Positions 35,701-47,652 of a DNA stretch of 64,000 nucleotides are shown piece after piece. Each line of letters begins with the position of its first letter. Positions within the stretch are counted from its first letter, which is position 1. Position numbers and translations under genes: made by a program. The DNA comes from Sphagnum compactum (lineage: Eukaryota; Bryophyta; Sphagnopsida; Sphagnales): contig OZ234495.1 in assembly GCA_965153455.1 (NCBI GenBank), positions 23,742,875-23,806,874 of the forward strand. Reading direction: 5' to 3'. A model generated the notes under the pieces. It was not told where the DNA came from. It worked only from the letters and a program-made list of their open reading frames with translations, and did no database searches.

Positions 35701-37668
35701 GTTTTTGTGTAAGTGGTGGTTCGTTTTGCAGTACCAGCAGCTATTCAGAGATGATGATCAGGTTGATGGCAACTTTGCACAGAATCAAGGAGACCTGCAT
35801 TTTGTGTTTCATTATTCTTTCTGCAGCATTTGCTGCAATTCTTGTTTTGTTGCTTGCGGAATTAAAAGGTCTTGTGTACATGATCTCCTTGCATTTGAGA
35901 ATTTTGGAACTTTGGGTCTTTCTGGATGCCCGCTCTAGTGGTTGCTTCTTTTGTAGAGTTTGGAATATATCATGGTGAGAGATCCTGGTATTCCTTTCCC
36001 AGCTCGCGGCACTAGCTTGCAAGTGCCACTCGCCAGCTGAATGAATCGAGCTACTCATGATTTGCAGCCCGGCTCAATCTGCAACCGCTTGCATTGATTG
36101 AACCTCATAGTTTCTGATTTGTTCTAGACTAGATATTCATTTTTATTTCTGCCTTCATGAGTTTGATAGTAATTAGTAGGTGGAATACTTATGTTGTCAT
36201 TGTAAGGATCTTTTGATGGGTTTATTGGGCAGGCATCACAATCTCCCAGTTTGTTTTCTCGAATGACTACCATTGAAAAAAAGCTGCCAGAGATGAGTGG
36301 CCAAGTTTCCCAAGTTATTGAAGGGATGGATAAATTGAATGCTAAGGTAAAAGATTTCGTGCAACAATTGCTAGCATGTCGAGAAGATGGTGTGAATGTG
36401 AGAATCCCCAAAACTATTGCAGCCACTGTAAACATTGAAGAGGTAGATGTTCCTTCAAGGACTGGATCCCCTGAGATTCTTGGTGTTGCAAAGAGCTTGC
36501 ATGAGGTTCTTCATTCAGATCATGATGGACGAGGGTCAGGCACAACAGTGGTTGAGAGTGCCACACAATTAGCTCCAAAAGCCGATCATATCTCTACAGG
36601 AAAAGGGGTGGGCCAACAAGTGGATGGTGTTGTCCCTTCACATGTCCCCAACTATGTGTTAGTAGGAGACGATATCCCCAACTATGTGCTAATAGGAGAG
36701 GATATGGGGCAGAATCCTAATATGTCAGGGAAGGACAAAGAAGTTGGAGTAGCTTGCAAAGGCGGTGACTGTGTAGATGAGAGCAACCGCCAACGCCCAC
36801 CCTCAAAGGTACGATCTAAGTGCCGAACATGACCAACACATTAAAGTTAGAGTCTACGAAATGCTGTGGATTGTTCAATTGTGGGAGTACTCTTGCAGTG
36901 TATATCAAATGTGGCATATGTGTGGGATGTTGGGAATTGCACGAACTACATGGCTAAAATAGGACATAAGTTAGATTGTGGAAGCTAGATTTGTTGTTCT
37001 TTCTGTTACAATCTAAAGATTAAGAACATACCCACATTGTTTGGGGTCTAGGTGCATACAAACTTCAAGGGAAATCATTGACATGGTTTCACATTTGTAT
37101 TCATTGATGGATTTGGTGTGGCAGAAAGTGCAAAAAAAGGCAGCAAGTATGCCAGCACCTGAAAGAGGTGTGAGCAGTCGGCTACGCTCTAATATTGGTG
37201 CAAGGGTGGGGAATGTAGGAAAGAAGGCAAGGCAACAGGTAAGTTAATACCAACATGCTCTTGAGTATCTATGATTTATAACTAGGGAACACAAATGCCC
37301 TGTTTGACACAATGTTGTAACAAAAATTCCATTTTCCTAAATCGGTTGCTCATGGTAAATTGAATGAAGGTTCTTTATTGGTTGATGTGCAGTTTAAAGT
37401 AGGGGAAACAATTGTCTTATGTAACCTTGATGCGGAGGTTGTAACGAAGGGGCTGATAACAGGTGTTAGAGGACAAGGATGTGTCCACCATGGGGTGCCA
37501 GTCAAGGAGTCATGGTTCCGAGTCCAGTTAAGTGAAATTGTGGCAGGTAAAGGCAACACCCCGTTGTTGGTGCCAAATGAGAATGATGATCCCCCACAAT
37601 GTGTGTTAAAGGATGTAATAGGTTCAAGCACTGTATGGGAAGGTCGTCTATTGCGAAAGCATGCTTAA
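29794..37668 (+). CDS. CACTA TnpA-like (En/Spm, Transposase_24-type) spliced gene
   Basis: Plus-strand gene assembled from exon-like pieces with GT-AG borders. Exon 1 is about 29794-29975 (TLNPYILARNRRVAQLKQRL). The second piece is about 30395-30711, basic and Ser-rich. The third is about 33590-34594, with a Cys-rich part, then GMQRRASKRAIEFEAQERK, GELSGAGFRDCVRRYMKG and VDREQWEKLVTYWQQRETK, the signature of plant En/Spm accessory transposases. Further pieces are about 34720-34797 (RRSPSISEMAAVGLEST), 36236-36808 (coiled-coil-like), 37125-37241, and 37391-37668 (VGETIVLCNLDAEVVTKGLI). The last resembles the small C-terminal domain often found in these proteins (DUF8039-like). A TAG at 33793-33795 interrupts the third piece unless it is spliced differently. 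In En/Spm the TnpA protein binds subterminal repeats; those at 38.1-38.8 kb are the likely targets. Domain assignment is firm, exon borders approximate. Confidence 0.7.
30720..33589 (+). other. Large intron region of the TnpA-like gene
   Basis: No supported exon between the GTAATG donor near 30711 and the Cys-rich exon near 33590. The DNA is T-rich on plus, as plant introns usually are. Open frames here have no recognisable domains. Confidence 0.45.
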
Positions 37669-38084
37669 GTTAGGGGCACTATAGGTCGGGAGCTAGTTGA
37701 TTTTTGAATTCTAAAACCGACATATTTTGAGTAGTTATGGCCTTTTTTGGGTGTCAACGATATTTTAGACATTGTCAGGTTTAATAGACCTGATAGAGTG
37801 ATGGATTCCTGGTTGCTGTAATTGGAACAATGGCCATTAAACCCCATTGGATGGAATTTCAATGTTATGACAAAGGGTAATTTGTTGGTTAAGTAACTGC
37901 AGATTTGTTACATGCAAAATTGCAAATCACAAATCTATGTGTGTAATATTTATTGGTTGATTTTTCAGCACTAGAGGAATATAATAGAGACCTGATATGT
38001 ATAATGTACATTAGTTAAACTAGGTGTAGGTGTGCTCCTAATGCTAATGTGGCAATGGTTAATGCTACTAATCCTGATACATCA

Positions 38085-38835
38085 TAACCCTAAACCCTAA
38101 TCCTAACCCTAAACCCTAACCTTAAAACATATTTAACCTGTATGATGGAAAACCCTAACCCTAAACGTAACCCTAAAACATAGGTCAGCAGTTGCATATG
38201 GAACTCACCAGTTACCTATGCAACTAAATCTAACAGTTGTTGTACTACCACGTGGCGCACTACAACCGGTTTGGTGAATAACCCTAACCCTAAAACATGT
38301 GTCAGCAGTTGCATATGTAACTAAATCTAACGGTTGTTGTGCTGCCACGTGGCGCACTGTAAACGGTCCGATGAAAAAACCCTAACCCTAACCCTATTCC
38401 TAAAACATGGGTTAGCAGTTGCATATGCAACTAAATCTAATGGTTGTTGTGCTGCCACGTGGCGCACTATAAACGGTCAGATGAAAAACTCATGTGCCTA
38501 ACCCTAATCCTAAAACATGGGTCAGCAATTGCATATGCAACTAAATCTAACGGTTGTTGTGCTGCCACGTGGCGCACAATAAACGGTCCGATGAAAAACC
38601 CCAACCCCAACCCTAACCCTAAAACATGGGTCAGCAGTTGCATATGCAACTAAATCTAACGGTTGTTGTGCTGGCACATGGCGCACTGTAAACGGTCCGA
38701 TGAAAAAACCCTAATCCTAACCCTAACCGTAAAACATGGGTTAGCAGTTGCATATGCAACTAAATCTAACGGTTTTTGTGCTGCCACGTGGCGCACTATA
38801 AACGGTCCGATGAAAAACCCTAACCCTAACCCTAC
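38085..38835. repeat. Subterminal array: six ~110-bp repeats with telomere-like motif and G-box
   Basis: Six units whose GTTGCATATG core starts at 38191, 38308, 38418, 38528, 38637 and 38747 (spacings 117, 110, 110, 109, 110). A full unit contains a run of CCCTAA-type repeats, TAAAACATGGGTCAGCA, the palindrome GTTGCATATGCAAC, TAAATCTAACGGTTGTTGT, a CCACGTGG palindrome (G-box core) inside GCCACGTGGCGCAC, and AAACGGTCCGATGAAAAA. Further GTTGCAT words continue towards the terminus at 39128. Position and spacing suit transposase binding sites of a CACTA element. Confidence 0.9.
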
Positions 38836-39096
38836 ACGCGTTCGCATACAATTGGGTGAGCTAATTTGCATGTAACGCAGTGTGAACGCAACGCGTGTAG
38901 TTGCATGCAGTCGCACTTACAACCGTAGGTATAGAATATGGGTGGATGAAACCGTATAACCCAACCGTATATACTTGCTCATATACGTACTGTGACATGC
39001 AACTAAAAGCGCCTACAACTGGTTTTATGCAACTAGGCGAATTTGTAGTTGCATGTGTCGCATGCAACTGAAAATGCAACCAAACCAGTTGCATAC

Positions 39097-39128
39097 GGCA
39101 GTTGCAAAATGGCAAATTTCTAGTAGTG
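39097..39128 (-). mobile_element. CACTA transposon terminus
   Basis: Read on minus from 39128: CACTACTAGAAATTTGCC followed by ATTTTGCAACTGCC. CACTACTAGAAA is the classic end of CACTA elements, and the GTTGCAT subterminal repeats lie directly inside it. The flanking three bases on plus are TTA (39129-39131), the possible target duplication. I did not find a convincing mate with TTA and a matching inverted end in the window. Confidence 0.8.
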
Positions 39129-39131
39129 TTA

Positions 39132-40130
39132 GCAATATTAAAACTTTGTTCATTTTTTATTTGTGAGCCCATAATTCCAAGCCTTGGCAAACCAAAAAAG
39201 ATACAAGTTGGGAATTATATTTCATGTTTTGCCCACCATAACAAAAGATTTTTAGTTTTGGGCACTTCACACTTAACTATTAATATAATCGTAGCTCATT
39301 TTTCAAGGTTGATTTGATGGCATCATCATTGGAACCAATTTGCCCGAAAACATATCATCATTTTCATTGCTTGTTGCCTCCATTGATAATATCATAGGAT
39401 TCAAATAGAAATACATTTGTAACAAAAACAAATACATCAATTTAATATCATGTTTTGCAACAATTGAATTACAATGGAATTACCTACAAAATTTTGTATA
39501 ACCTTCATGTTTTTGAAACGTGGGTTAAACATGATAGCCAACATGTTGTAGGCTTTGGCATGAATGTAGGCTTCTGAAAATGTTAAAAAAAAAGGCCAAA
39601 TAATTATTAATTTGTGCCCATAATAAATTGAGATTGCATTTTGATATTAAAAAGTCTTTTAAAACAACATGATTTGTGAAGCTACTCATGTTTTCACAAC
39701 AATTTTGAACATTCACATTAGTTATCATGGGCACAAAAAACTACAAGAATAGGAACTGAACCAAGGACGTAACAAGGAAAACAAATCACAAGAAATGCAA
39801 GCCTAAGTTTAATCCAAGACTGGAAACATAAAGACGCAAGGCAAAAATACGGTATATGCTAGAAAATGATTCAAACAAAATTTTATTTTGATGACGTATG
39901 AAAACAAAGAAAAAGACAAGAGAGTGTACCCAAAACTGGTGTTGAATAAACTAAAGGTAATGGGAGGTCTTACTTTTATTTATATCGCATTGGGGACCTA
40001 GCTCAAGGAAGCTTCTTGAGAAGCTTTTTAGTTCAAAGAAGCTTCCATAGAGGTTGCCATGTATGCATCAACCAAGGAAGTTTTTTAAGAACCTTAACTA
40101 ATAGTGAACTAAGAGTTAACTGAGAGTTTA
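39132..40130. other. No gene recognised
   Basis: AT-rich DNA outside the CACTA terminus with no supported coding region. Confidence 0.5.
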
Positions 40131-40383
40131 ACGATGATGTAAGCGATGATGCAAACAACTATGTTGGTGCGATCGATGATGCAAATGATGATGCATGACA
40201 CTATGTTGGTGTAATCGATGATGCAAATGATGATGCATGCCACTATGTTGGTGCAATCGATGATGCAAGTGATGATGCATGCGACTACGCTGGTGTAATC
40301 AATGATACAAACGATGATGCATGCGATATGCTAGTACAATCGATGATGCATGTGACTATGCTGGTGTAATTGATAATGCAAAC
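40131..40383. repeat. 42-bp minisatellite, about five to six copies
   Basis: The unit contains GATGATGCAAATGATGATGC and CACTATGTTGGTGTAATC, total 42 bp. Copies diverge towards the right. No conserved reading frame covers all copies. Confidence 0.85.
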
Positions 40384-42282
40384 AATGGGCGATGGTGGTA
40401 TCAATGACATTAATATGTTTACGATAATACAAAGTAAAAAATGTGAATTCAAAAAAATTTCATAATATTGAAAAAATAAAAAATAAAAAAATTCCACCAT
40501 GAAATGAAAAGTTTTAAGTATAATGCATAGAAATTTTCCTATTATAATAAATTATCATTTAAAAAAATAAATGCCATGATTTTCGTGTATTTTATCATTT
40601 TTTCCATTTCATATTGAAATATCCAAGCATTCACATGGATTTTTTGACTAATCACATGTCTAGGGATATCTATAGGGTAGACTACTAATCTTTGTTATAA
40701 GAAACATAAAGGATGATTATAGGATTTACAGTTTGATAATTATTATAATTGTTAAAATCGTAGTTATTGTAAGATGCGAAGTTTTCAAAATGACAAAAAT
40801 GACCCACCTAACCATGTTTTTACCCTTCATAATTAAAGAAGAAAAAAATTTCCTTTTTTTTTATGCTTGTCTTCCTCCATATTTTGTCATTTTCTACACC
40901 AGCAACCCTCACCTCCTATATTCTTCTATGTGTTCATTAATAAAATGTTTTTTCAAAAGACTTGTACCATGTTCTTTGTTGTAGTTCATAAGGCCCTTGT
41001 TTTTCCCATGGGCAAAACTTTTGGAATCAACATCCATTTGAACAACATGGCACACAACACATCGCATGAATTGATCTTTTCACTACCATTAACAACAATA
41101 ACACTTTAATAACCTAACACATGATGAAAAGGTTTCCAAATGTTTTGATTGGCCATAAGTTGTGGAGCAAGAAACACCTAAGCTACATCCACCTGCACAT
41201 TGGATGTTTGATGTGATTTAATAGCTTTAATCGTAGACAAAATGTCATTACCATCTTCATCATTATGAATATCGATTGTTGCATTATGAAATGGTTTCTA
41301 AATCAAACTTTCTTTTTAAATTTTAAATCTCTTAATGAATATTTGTTAAAAATTTTGATTTAAAAAAAGTTTGGAATTAATTAGATACATAATATTTATG
41401 TCCAACATTAAAAAAAGTTTTAGATTGCTAGCTTTAAATATAACAATAACTTTAACGTGCAATTATAACGATATTACAAGCCATAAGGTCCATATCCAAG
41501 TTGTTTAATAAAACCCAACTTGTTCAAATGTTTGTACAACATGATTTCAATTTATAAAGAGCAATATTCTATATACCCCTCCAAATATAGTAGCTTTAGG
41601 ACAAAAAAACTACTACTATTATTGTGTTGTGCAAAACATTGAAAAGGTTGAGACATTGAATTTAAGTCCTTGGTAGGAGAAAATTTTACTTTGATTTGTT
41701 CTTTGCCTACTAACAACACTATAGATTATGCACACAATTACATTTAATTTTCATATAATTTATTGTTACAAACAATTCAAGTTTAATTTAAAACTGCATT
41801 CACACATTCATTTCATTGCTATTACTATTTCATTATTTCCCACAATTTGGATTATTATTGATAATTAAAATCTGTGATCATATCTTGATTATTACAATTA
41901 AAGAAACACAAAAAACTCAGAATTCACATTTTATTCTTTGTTTTTCGCCAATATGCTATTGCTGTTTTTACTCTAAATTGAAAATATCAAACATCTATAG
42001 AATTAAAATGTAGAAATCTAAATTTAAAACATGAAAATCTGTGGTTCATAGCTTAGCAAAACTCTAAAACTTCATATTGTGTCGCCTTCATTATTCCTCT
42101 AAGTGTGTGTAACAACTCCGAACCCAATCTCAAACAAGAACAATATTTTAAATCCTTTCCTTCCAAAAGTAATTTGAAAATCAAAACTAAGTAAATGTCT
42201 CAATGTGATCTTGTTAAATTTCAGTCATACACCTAGTAACAAACCTCTCTTCTAAGACAACCTTGTGATGTAAAAAATGTAA
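40384..42282. other. No gene recognised
   Basis: Very AT-rich DNA with many homopolymer runs. No supported coding region. Confidence 0.5.
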
Positions 42283-42443
42283 ATTCAAAGTTAGACATTA
42301 CATATAGCTCTATTACATTGGCACCAACACAAACCACACCTAACCAGTTTTGAGTGCAAGGATCCTTGTCACTTGCGTTCCAGTTGGTCAATTGTGGTGG
42401 TTGTTGCAAGTCCACATATTATGTAGTCAATGCAATCATTATA
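42283..42443 (-). pseudogene. LRR receptor N-terminal exon fragment (STRUBBELIG-like)
   Basis: On minus the frame reads DLQQPPQLTNWNASDKDPC, then TQNWLGVVC, then VGANVIELY, and meets a GTAATG donor-like site. This is the N-terminal cap preceding the leucine-rich repeats in plant LRR receptor kinases; the PPQLTNWNA-x3-DPC-x2-NWLGV-x-C pattern is closest to the STRUBBELIG family. Upstream in the same frame, ALTT then a TAA then YVDLQ aligns with the expected ALN...LY..L, so a stop interrupts the exon. No LRR or kinase exons are visible nearby. It is a lone decayed exon. Confidence 0.6.
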
Positions 42444-44317
42444 TAGTATCAAAAACACAATGCAAATAAAGAATTTTCAGTTTAAACATTCTTTATTCAA
42501 TGAAAGATGACTAGGTTCACCACCTAGCAAAATAGTGTAGTAATGTGCAATCACAACAAACCTTTCACATATCTATGAAATTGTTCCAAGCACAATCAAT
42601 CTTCATAAGAGGTATTTGATAACAACACATAATGAATGCAATCGTAACTTGTAACCTCATGAAAGTTTTCACTCACAAAGTGTTGAACCATCACCTTCTT
42701 CATTGTGAATCATAACAATGACTATGTCGAGAATATTTGCATGGCTTGGAAGATTGTGTTGTTTGGAAGAGCTACATAACTTTTATTTGTAACAAGAAAA
42801 GAAGAAAAAGATCTTGTAAGCAAACAATAGGATGAGAACTCCAACAATTTTTTTATTAAACGATCTTATTACCATTTGTGAAATACAACAAGGAATAATG
42901 GAAAAAACCTAATGGAAAGAAACATAATCATAATATGTTAGTGATATGCAATTCAAATTTCTTTGTAGATAAGGAGTAACAAAGTTGGTTGGAACAATGG
43001 CAACTAATTTCATAGCAAATGTCCTTCAGCTGTAATGTTGCATGAACCTTTCATTTGCTTTGATCTATGTGAGATGAAAAAAACAAAACAATGTGGGGAA
43101 GGTGAGTCCTTGCTTGGAATGTTGCACAAAATTTGTATTAGCTTCGATCTACATAATCTTCAATTCACCTTGATTTGCCGTTGGGCATTGGTAGCATTTC
43201 TTATTCCATCAAGCCAGGATAGATGATCGTTGCATGATGATCTTTAGTAGTGAGAAGTACAACAACAAATAACACATTAAGTGAAAGAAAAGAAGAAGAA
43301 GAAGATGAAGGCATGCAAGAGACACAATGATTAAAAGCAATGCTCCAATGGCTAAAAGCAAAGGGTTCAAAACAAAAGCAAAATACTAAACCCATAGGGA
43401 AAAAATGTAGGGAAGCTGGGTCCAGGTCTATACCTTTACCTAGGTAGAGGCAGGTACAAGGTTCCAATCTTTGAACTAGTTCTAATGTAGAGATGGGTGC
43501 AAGGTTCATGATCTTCATATCTGGAACCTGACTTGCGGGTTCCAAAATGCCCTGACTTGTGGATAACCTTCCAACACTAGTCCCCACATGTTCCCAAAAT
43601 AAGGTGCCCATAATAGTTCAACAACCAAGTTTGAGAACGTTCCTCACCACTGTTCATTACCCTAGTGGCTTGGAGTTTGGACATAGTTCTTAGCCTGGAG
43701 CTGCTTTGAACACTCTTGACAAGCTTTCTAACACCTACTATGGGTGTAATGCTGCAATCATACTTGATGCCAAGTGCATAATAATTCAAAATTTATTGTG
43801 AGGCAATTTTTCACTGATTCAGACTGGCAATGGCTAACTAACACCAAAAATGACATGGACTGCCCATGTGGCAGCTGGTGAGGAAAGCATCAAAGGTTGT
43901 ATTTACATTCTAGGATCAAGCCTTAATTTAGATGTGAGAAAATAAAAATTTGCAATTTTTTTTATTGATGGTTTCAATATGATGGAATGACTATAAGTAA
44001 TTCTTGAAAAAAAGAATTAGAATTAGAAAGTTTCAATTCTAGAATCCAATAGTGTAAAGAATTTGCAATTTAAATTCATCTCAACATACTGAGACAACAT
44101 GTTTTCTGGAAAATTCCTACTTAAATCATGGATATTAATAAGTAATGTCAAGATAATTATAACTAAACTCAGTAAAAACTCCTGCCATAGAACATTAAAT
44201 GAATTTAGTTGATTTTTGAAATATTGAATTAAGATTGAATGTGCATCTAATGAAATTTGATGTGTTTATTATTACTTAAAGAATAGATGCACAAATCATG
44301 TGCTCTAGAATCTTATT
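42444..44317. other. No gene recognised
   Basis: AT-rich DNA. Open frames at about 43.2-43.8 kb on minus have no recognisable domain. Confidence 0.45.
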
Positions 44318-44405
44318 AAAAGTGCATAGTATATATTTGTAATGGTTGAAACCACAAGTTTTACCTCACACATGAACCATTACAATGTATATACTATGCA
44401 CTTTT
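44318..44405. repeat. Foldback 1, arms about 32 bp
   Basis: Arms 44318-44349 and 44373-44405 are near-perfect reverse complements (AAAAGTGCATAGTATATA start) around a loop of about 23 nt. Confidence 0.85.
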
Positions 44406-44422
44406 TATTGTAAAATATAGTA

Positions 44423-44512
44423 CATTAAAATGGCAATTTGACATTAGATAATGGCACATATTCGATTTGTATTACATGTGTTATTACCTAATGTCAAATT
44501 ACCATTTTAATG
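44423..44512. repeat. Foldback 2, arms 37 bp
   Basis: Arms 44423-44459 and 44476-44512 are reverse complements with about three mismatches (CATTAAAATGGCAATTTGAC start), separated by 16 nt. It starts 18 bp after foldback 1. Confidence 0.88.
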
Positions 44513-44714
44513 AAATATATGTCATAATATACATTGTAATGGATGAAATCTGTTTGCTGTTTACAATTTTTACGTCCGTTTGGGACCAGAGAGTCCATTA
44601 GACGAAAAGTAGATCATGGAGGACAGATTGTCCTCTGGTACTGGCAGCATGCCACAAACTTGACCAGGACGACCGTGTTTGTAGTCTGCATGAGCTCAGC
44701 AAGAGTGCTAGTGT

Positions 44715-44844
44715 GGGTGAGGGGCAGGGCAGAACAAAAGCATTCCGTAACTTTCTGTGTATTTGGACAAACAAGAAGCGGGTGAGGGGCAGGGCAGAAC
44801 AAAAGCATTTCGTAACTTTCTGTGTATTTGGACAAACAAGAAGC
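44715..44844. repeat. Two tandem copies of a 65-bp unit
   Basis: Copies starting at 44715 and 44780 share GGGTGAGGGGCAGGGCAGAA and TGTATTTGGACAAACAAG, nearly identical. Confidence 0.9.
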
Positions 44845-45756
44845 AAGTGCTCTTCATCACAAAGTTTCTCTCACTCACACATGTGTCATGAGCCACAACT
44901 TTTTTTGTTTTGGTGAGAAAAACCACATTCTCTTGTGATGTTTTAAAAATATTCAATATCATTACCAGCTGGTATGTTCAAAGGATGATACCCACCTAAC
45001 ACTGGTTTAATCCACTAGGAAATTTGCTTGTGCCTTTTCCTTGCTATATAATAATTATTTTGCCAAGAGAATAATCGCTCATGCAGCTAGCATTGCAAGT
45101 TCCGAATATTGTGCTCTTAACTAGGTTGAACAACCTTTAGATTTTACTCTAAATGTTGTTCTTTCTAGGGGTGATAGTTATAGACTAGGTATTCATCACC
45201 TTGAAGTCTGGATACAGACTGTAGCAGGCCATCTACTTAGTCAAGGTGCAGGGTGAGGGGGGGGAGTGCCAAGACTAGGTCAATGGCATGCCTCAGCCTA
45301 TAATCATGCAATACGGAGCGAATATTGTACAAAATCAAGGTTACTACCAACCTCTTTAGCTATCTATTTTCAGCTGCTGACCTGCCTCCTTTACAAACAA
45401 GCACCATAAGCTATGGGGAATAATGTAGCTGCCCTGCTGCTTAGAACCAACAGACTGGAAAAAATAATTGAAAAAATAATTATTTCCCCGTCCTCAAACT
45501 TTGTCAAAACCTCAACTATGAACCCGTACTTACTACTTACCTTCACCCATGACTTACACATTCTGATGACAAAACTTTAGCTACGCTGATGTCCTCGATT
45601 GGGAAATACTACAAGCATGGTAGCCTAGTACGTATCTTATATATAATTACAAACATGGTGTCTGTCCGTGCGTGCGTCTGTCCGTTTTTACCTTTTCGAA
45701 GTTACCTAATTTACCTAAGTTACTTTTTACTGAGCGGCAGTTAGGAAGTTACTGCA
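44845..45756. other. No gene recognised
   Basis: No supported coding region. A short run of TCCGTCCGTGCG-like words lies near 45662-45685. Confidence 0.45.
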
Positions 45757-45945
45757 GGGGGGGGCAGCAGGGGTGGGGCGGGCCAGCAGGGGTGGGGGGG
45801 GGGGGTAGCAGGGGTGGGGCGGGCCAGCAGGGGGGGGCAGCACAGGTGGGGGGGGGGGGGGCAGCAGGGGGGGGACGGGCGGGAAAGGACCGGACGGGGG
45901 AGTGAAGGGAGTGTTTTTTTTTTTTTTTTTTTTTTCGTTTTTTTT
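45757..45945. repeat. G-rich tract followed by a T-run
   Basis: Repeats of GCAGGGGTGGGGCGGGCCA with runs of up to 13 G (45757-45900), followed by T-runs (45914-45945). On plus it meets the pattern for several adjacent G-quadruplexes. The proline-rich frames on minus are artefacts of this composition. Confidence 0.9.
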
Positions 45946-47652
45946 GGGTCCTCCCTCCTTTTCTTCGGGGTGGCTGGAGTGGCGTAGCCACGGGTTACCA
46001 ACAACTCGTATGGAATATTAGAACATAACAAACACAAAAGGACAGATCCCGAATATGACAAGCAATTGTGGAATGAATGAATTTCACATCCACAATTTAC
46101 GGTAGAACAGATCCAGAATTTCATGAAGATTTTGGTTTTGGGAACCATAACCTTGTGTTTTTCTTGTTTTTTTCTCTATAGCTAAATGGACCAGGGGCCC
46201 CAGCACTTACAGCTTCTGCATTGGAATCGCCTTCTATGAAATTAGGGATGCAAGAATTTGTCTTATTATCCTTTGCTTGGATGGATAAAGCAGAATATAT
46301 ATATTACAAAGGACATGATATGGGTGCGGCTAGGTGGTCCCCCTTAAAGCATTTGATGGGGTTCAAGCTCTCCCAGGTTGAACTTGGTCTTACTACAGCT
46401 TTGTGCTTTTTGTACATGAAAATGAAACCCACAAGAGTGGGATCCAGGCATACATACAATCAATGAGATACCTACCACACCACCTTCATGGTGTGCTGGT
46501 GGGTGCTGCCTCACTGTGGCCAAATTTCATGGATACTTACTTCCTTACTTACTTACCAGTCTTTTTTTTTGGGCAAAAGTTTGCACAAATGAGAAAAAAT
46601 AAAAATATTTCTGTTGCATATATTATTCCCTTTTCTCGAAAAAAATTTCAACAAATTTCGATTATGTTTTTTTGAAGTTTTGTTTGCCACATCAAATCCA
46701 GTTAGAACTTGTTGGCATTTAAAAGTTGCTAAATCCCTCTTGGGATGCTCACTATTGGTGCAACCTTTTCGAATGGAGTTTATATATATTGAAAATGGAG
46801 TTCTTAAAAAATCTAGAAAGTCTAGAAATCAGATGGAGGAGAATTTATCAAGGAAAATGAAAAAATAAAATAAAAATGGACATGCACAAACAAAAGAAAA
46901 TGGAGTAAATTGAATGTTTGAAAATAGGTGAGAATTTTCAAACTGTGAGTTTCATATATGAAGCCTGTGCTGTTGAATAGCTGAGGAGATCATAACAGTG
47001 TGCCTCTTGGAATCTCATATGTCTGGCAAGCCTAACTTATGTGTAGAGCGATTTTTGATTGTATTCTTTTGGAGACTAAAATCTCATTTCAAAGCAAAAA
47101 ACATGAAAAAAAAAACATTAAATTGAGTTTTTTTTATTGAGGTTTTGATGGCCTAAAAAAACCAATCACAAAAACAAAAGGCACAATAATTCCCCAAACC
47201 AAAAAAAAAGAAGAAAAGTTTACATTATTATAAGCATTCAAAGTCGATTTGGTATTTTGTCACAGTTCTATGTATTCTTCAGGGGATTGGAATTGAAACT
47301 GAACTGAAGATTGCCCCATGACTGAGTCACTGTTGAGTCGAGATCTATTATCCTCCTCTTGCGCAAGAAAATCGATTAAACTTTTTTATAAATACGACCT
47401 TCCTGCACAAAAAACCAATAGAAAATCCGATAGAATTCTTGCGCCAAAATCGATACCAAAAAAAAACAAAATCCGACCCTTCTGCTCAGAAATCGACAAA
47501 AAAACGATCTTCCTTTCCAGGAATAGATAAAGAAAAACTTGCACAGTGAAGGAATGAAGATGATGGATTGATGCTTACTAAAAGCAAAGCAGCTAGCTAG
47601 TTGTGTGCAGCTGCAGGAACGCACGCGCGGAAGAAAGAATTTATACCTACAG
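45946..47652. other. No gene recognised; weak open stretch at 46180-46466
   Basis: A plus-strand open stretch after CTCTATAG at 46180 (LNGPGAPALTASALESPSMK) has protein-like composition but matches no family I know. The remainder shows no supported feature. Confidence 0.35.

Noticed and set aside
38085-38835. Interstitial telomere or chromosome fusion site
   Set aside because: The CCCTAA runs are short and part of a 110-bp unit repeated inside a transposon end; there is no long uninterrupted telomere array.
43420-43520. tRNA-like stretch with GGTTCCAATC
   Set aside because: No acceptor stem or anticodon arm can be formed; no tRNA gene was found in the window.
45741-46148. Proline-rich protein on minus
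   Set aside because: It is the translation of the G-rich tract and its A/T-rich neighbour and changes with any length change of the runs.
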